Source of the DNA: JBELMB01 sp042088665
GTDB taxonomy: Bacteria; Pseudomonadota; Alphaproteobacteria; Rhodobacterales; Rhodobacteraceae
Reading direction: 5' to 3'
NCBI GenBank assembly: GCA_042088665.1
Contig: JBELMB010000156.1
Span: 1-11,974 of the forward strand
Length of the DNA: 11,974 bases
The position numbers and the translations under genes were made by a program. How positions within the stretch are numbered: the stretch's first letter is position 1; every line of letters begins with the position of its first letter. The notes beneath the pieces were generated by a model. That model searched no databases. It saw nothing but the letters and a program-made list of their open reading frames with translations, and was not told the DNA's origin. Shown here piece after piece: positions 11,555-11,974 of this stretch.

Positions 11555-11974
11555 TCAGATCAGCTTGCCCATGGCGACGGCGGTGTCCGCCATCCGGTTG
11601 GAGAAGCCCCATTCGTTGTCGTACCATGTCAGGATGCGGCACATGGTGCCTTCCATGACGCGGGTCTGATCGGTGTGAAAGATCGAGGACAGCGGGTCGT
11701 GGTTGAAATCCATCGAGACAAGCATGGCGTCGGTATAGCCCAAAACGCCGTTCAAGGGGCCGTCCGCCGCGGCGCGGATTGCCGCGTTGATCTCTTCTGC
11801 CGTGGTGGTGCGCGCCGCTTCGAAGGTGAGGTCCACGACCGACACATTCGGCGTCGGCACGCGGATCGCGACGCCGTCCAGCTTGCCTTCCAGTTCCGGC
11901 AAGACGAGGCTCACGGCCTTGGCGGCGCCGGTGGATGTGGGGCCTCGCTCCCACTGCGCAGCACAACAAACTCC
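11555..11974 (-). CDS. gap: Glyceraldehyde-3-phosphate dehydrogenase, C-terminal part (incomplete; 5' junction abnormal)
   Basis: About 128 codons of a phosphorylating GAPDH are recognisable, roughly the last 40 percent of a normal protein of about 333 residues. They run from PTSTGAAKAVSLVLPELEGK through RVPTPNVSVVDLTF, to SSIFHTDQTRV and the diagnostic WYDNEWGFSNRM near the C-terminus. The enzyme oxidises glyceraldehyde-3-phosphate with NAD(P)+ and phosphate in glycolysis and gluconeogenesis. The nucleotide-binding domain and catalytic cysteine lie outside. The frame stays open to 11974, but upstream of about 11941 the codons read VCCAAQWERG where GAPDH should have RARAAALNMI-like residues; none of the three frames there fits. 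The last 33 bases therefore do not look like gap. A contig-end artefact or an insertion or rearrangement junction would explain it. A GTG at 11914 could be called as a start but is internal to the fold. Confidence 0.85.
   Translation of the reverse strand, partial: GVCCAAQWERGPTSTGAAKAVSLVLPELEGKLDGVAIRVPTPNVSVVDLTFEAARTTTAEEINAAIRAAADGPLNGVLGYTDAMLVSMDFNHDPLSSIFHTDQTRVMEGTMCRILTWYDNEWGFSNRMADTAVAMGKLI

Overview
The window is high-GC, densely coded DNA, most like a marine alphaproteobacterium of the Rhodobacteraceae (Roseobacter group). This rests on protein character: the methylmalonate-semialdehyde dehydrogenase/isobutyryl-CoA dehydrogenase/3-hydroxyisobutyryl-CoA hydrolase set, a 52-residue DUF1127 protein ending in RRAVYG, and the flavour of CoaD and GAPDH. 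No database search was possible. No tRNA, rRNA, CRISPR array, transposase or phage gene was seen.

Layout. From 1 to 2404, all on the minus strand, lie three valine-catabolism genes in the order acyl-CoA dehydrogenase, 3-hydroxyisobutyryl-CoA hydrolase, mmsB (cut by the left edge). From 2578 to 5649, also minus, are three genes with no evident link to valine: a GT4 glycosyltransferase, a YbdK-type carboxylate-amine ligase and a 145-residue protein of unknown function. From 5838 to 7337 (minus) is mmsA, the last valine enzyme, so the pathway genes are split by about 3.4 kb of unrelated DNA. Divergent from mmsA is a LysR-type regulator (7430-8341), and the 92-nt gap between them is full of short inverted repeats. 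Further right on the plus strand are a CBS-pair protein, coaD, an overlapping membrane-anchored alpha/beta hydrolase and a DUF1127 microprotein. Converging on these from the right are a membrane-anchored thioredoxin-fold protein with a CGLC motif and the C-terminal part of GAPDH, both on the minus strand.

How they work together. The dehydrogenase turns isobutyryl-CoA into methacrylyl-CoA; the hydrolase frees 3-hydroxyisobutyrate from its CoA ester; MmsB oxidises it to methylmalonate semialdehyde; MmsA makes propionyl-CoA. The enoyl-CoA hydratase step and the branched-chain keto-acid dehydrogenase are not in the window. The LysR protein is the obvious candidate regulator of mmsA. The dehydrogenase gene has a different palindrome (TGAACATTTGTTCA) upstream, so the two halves of the pathway may be under different control.

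The coding content is ordinary housekeeping and catabolism. The less ordinary signals are in the gaps: degenerate 11-12-bp tandem repeats in three intergenic regions, a very stable 22-bp hairpin after the CBS gene, the operator-like palindromes, and an abrupt end of GAPDH homology near 11941, 33 bases before the right edge. I found no convincing new multi-gene system.
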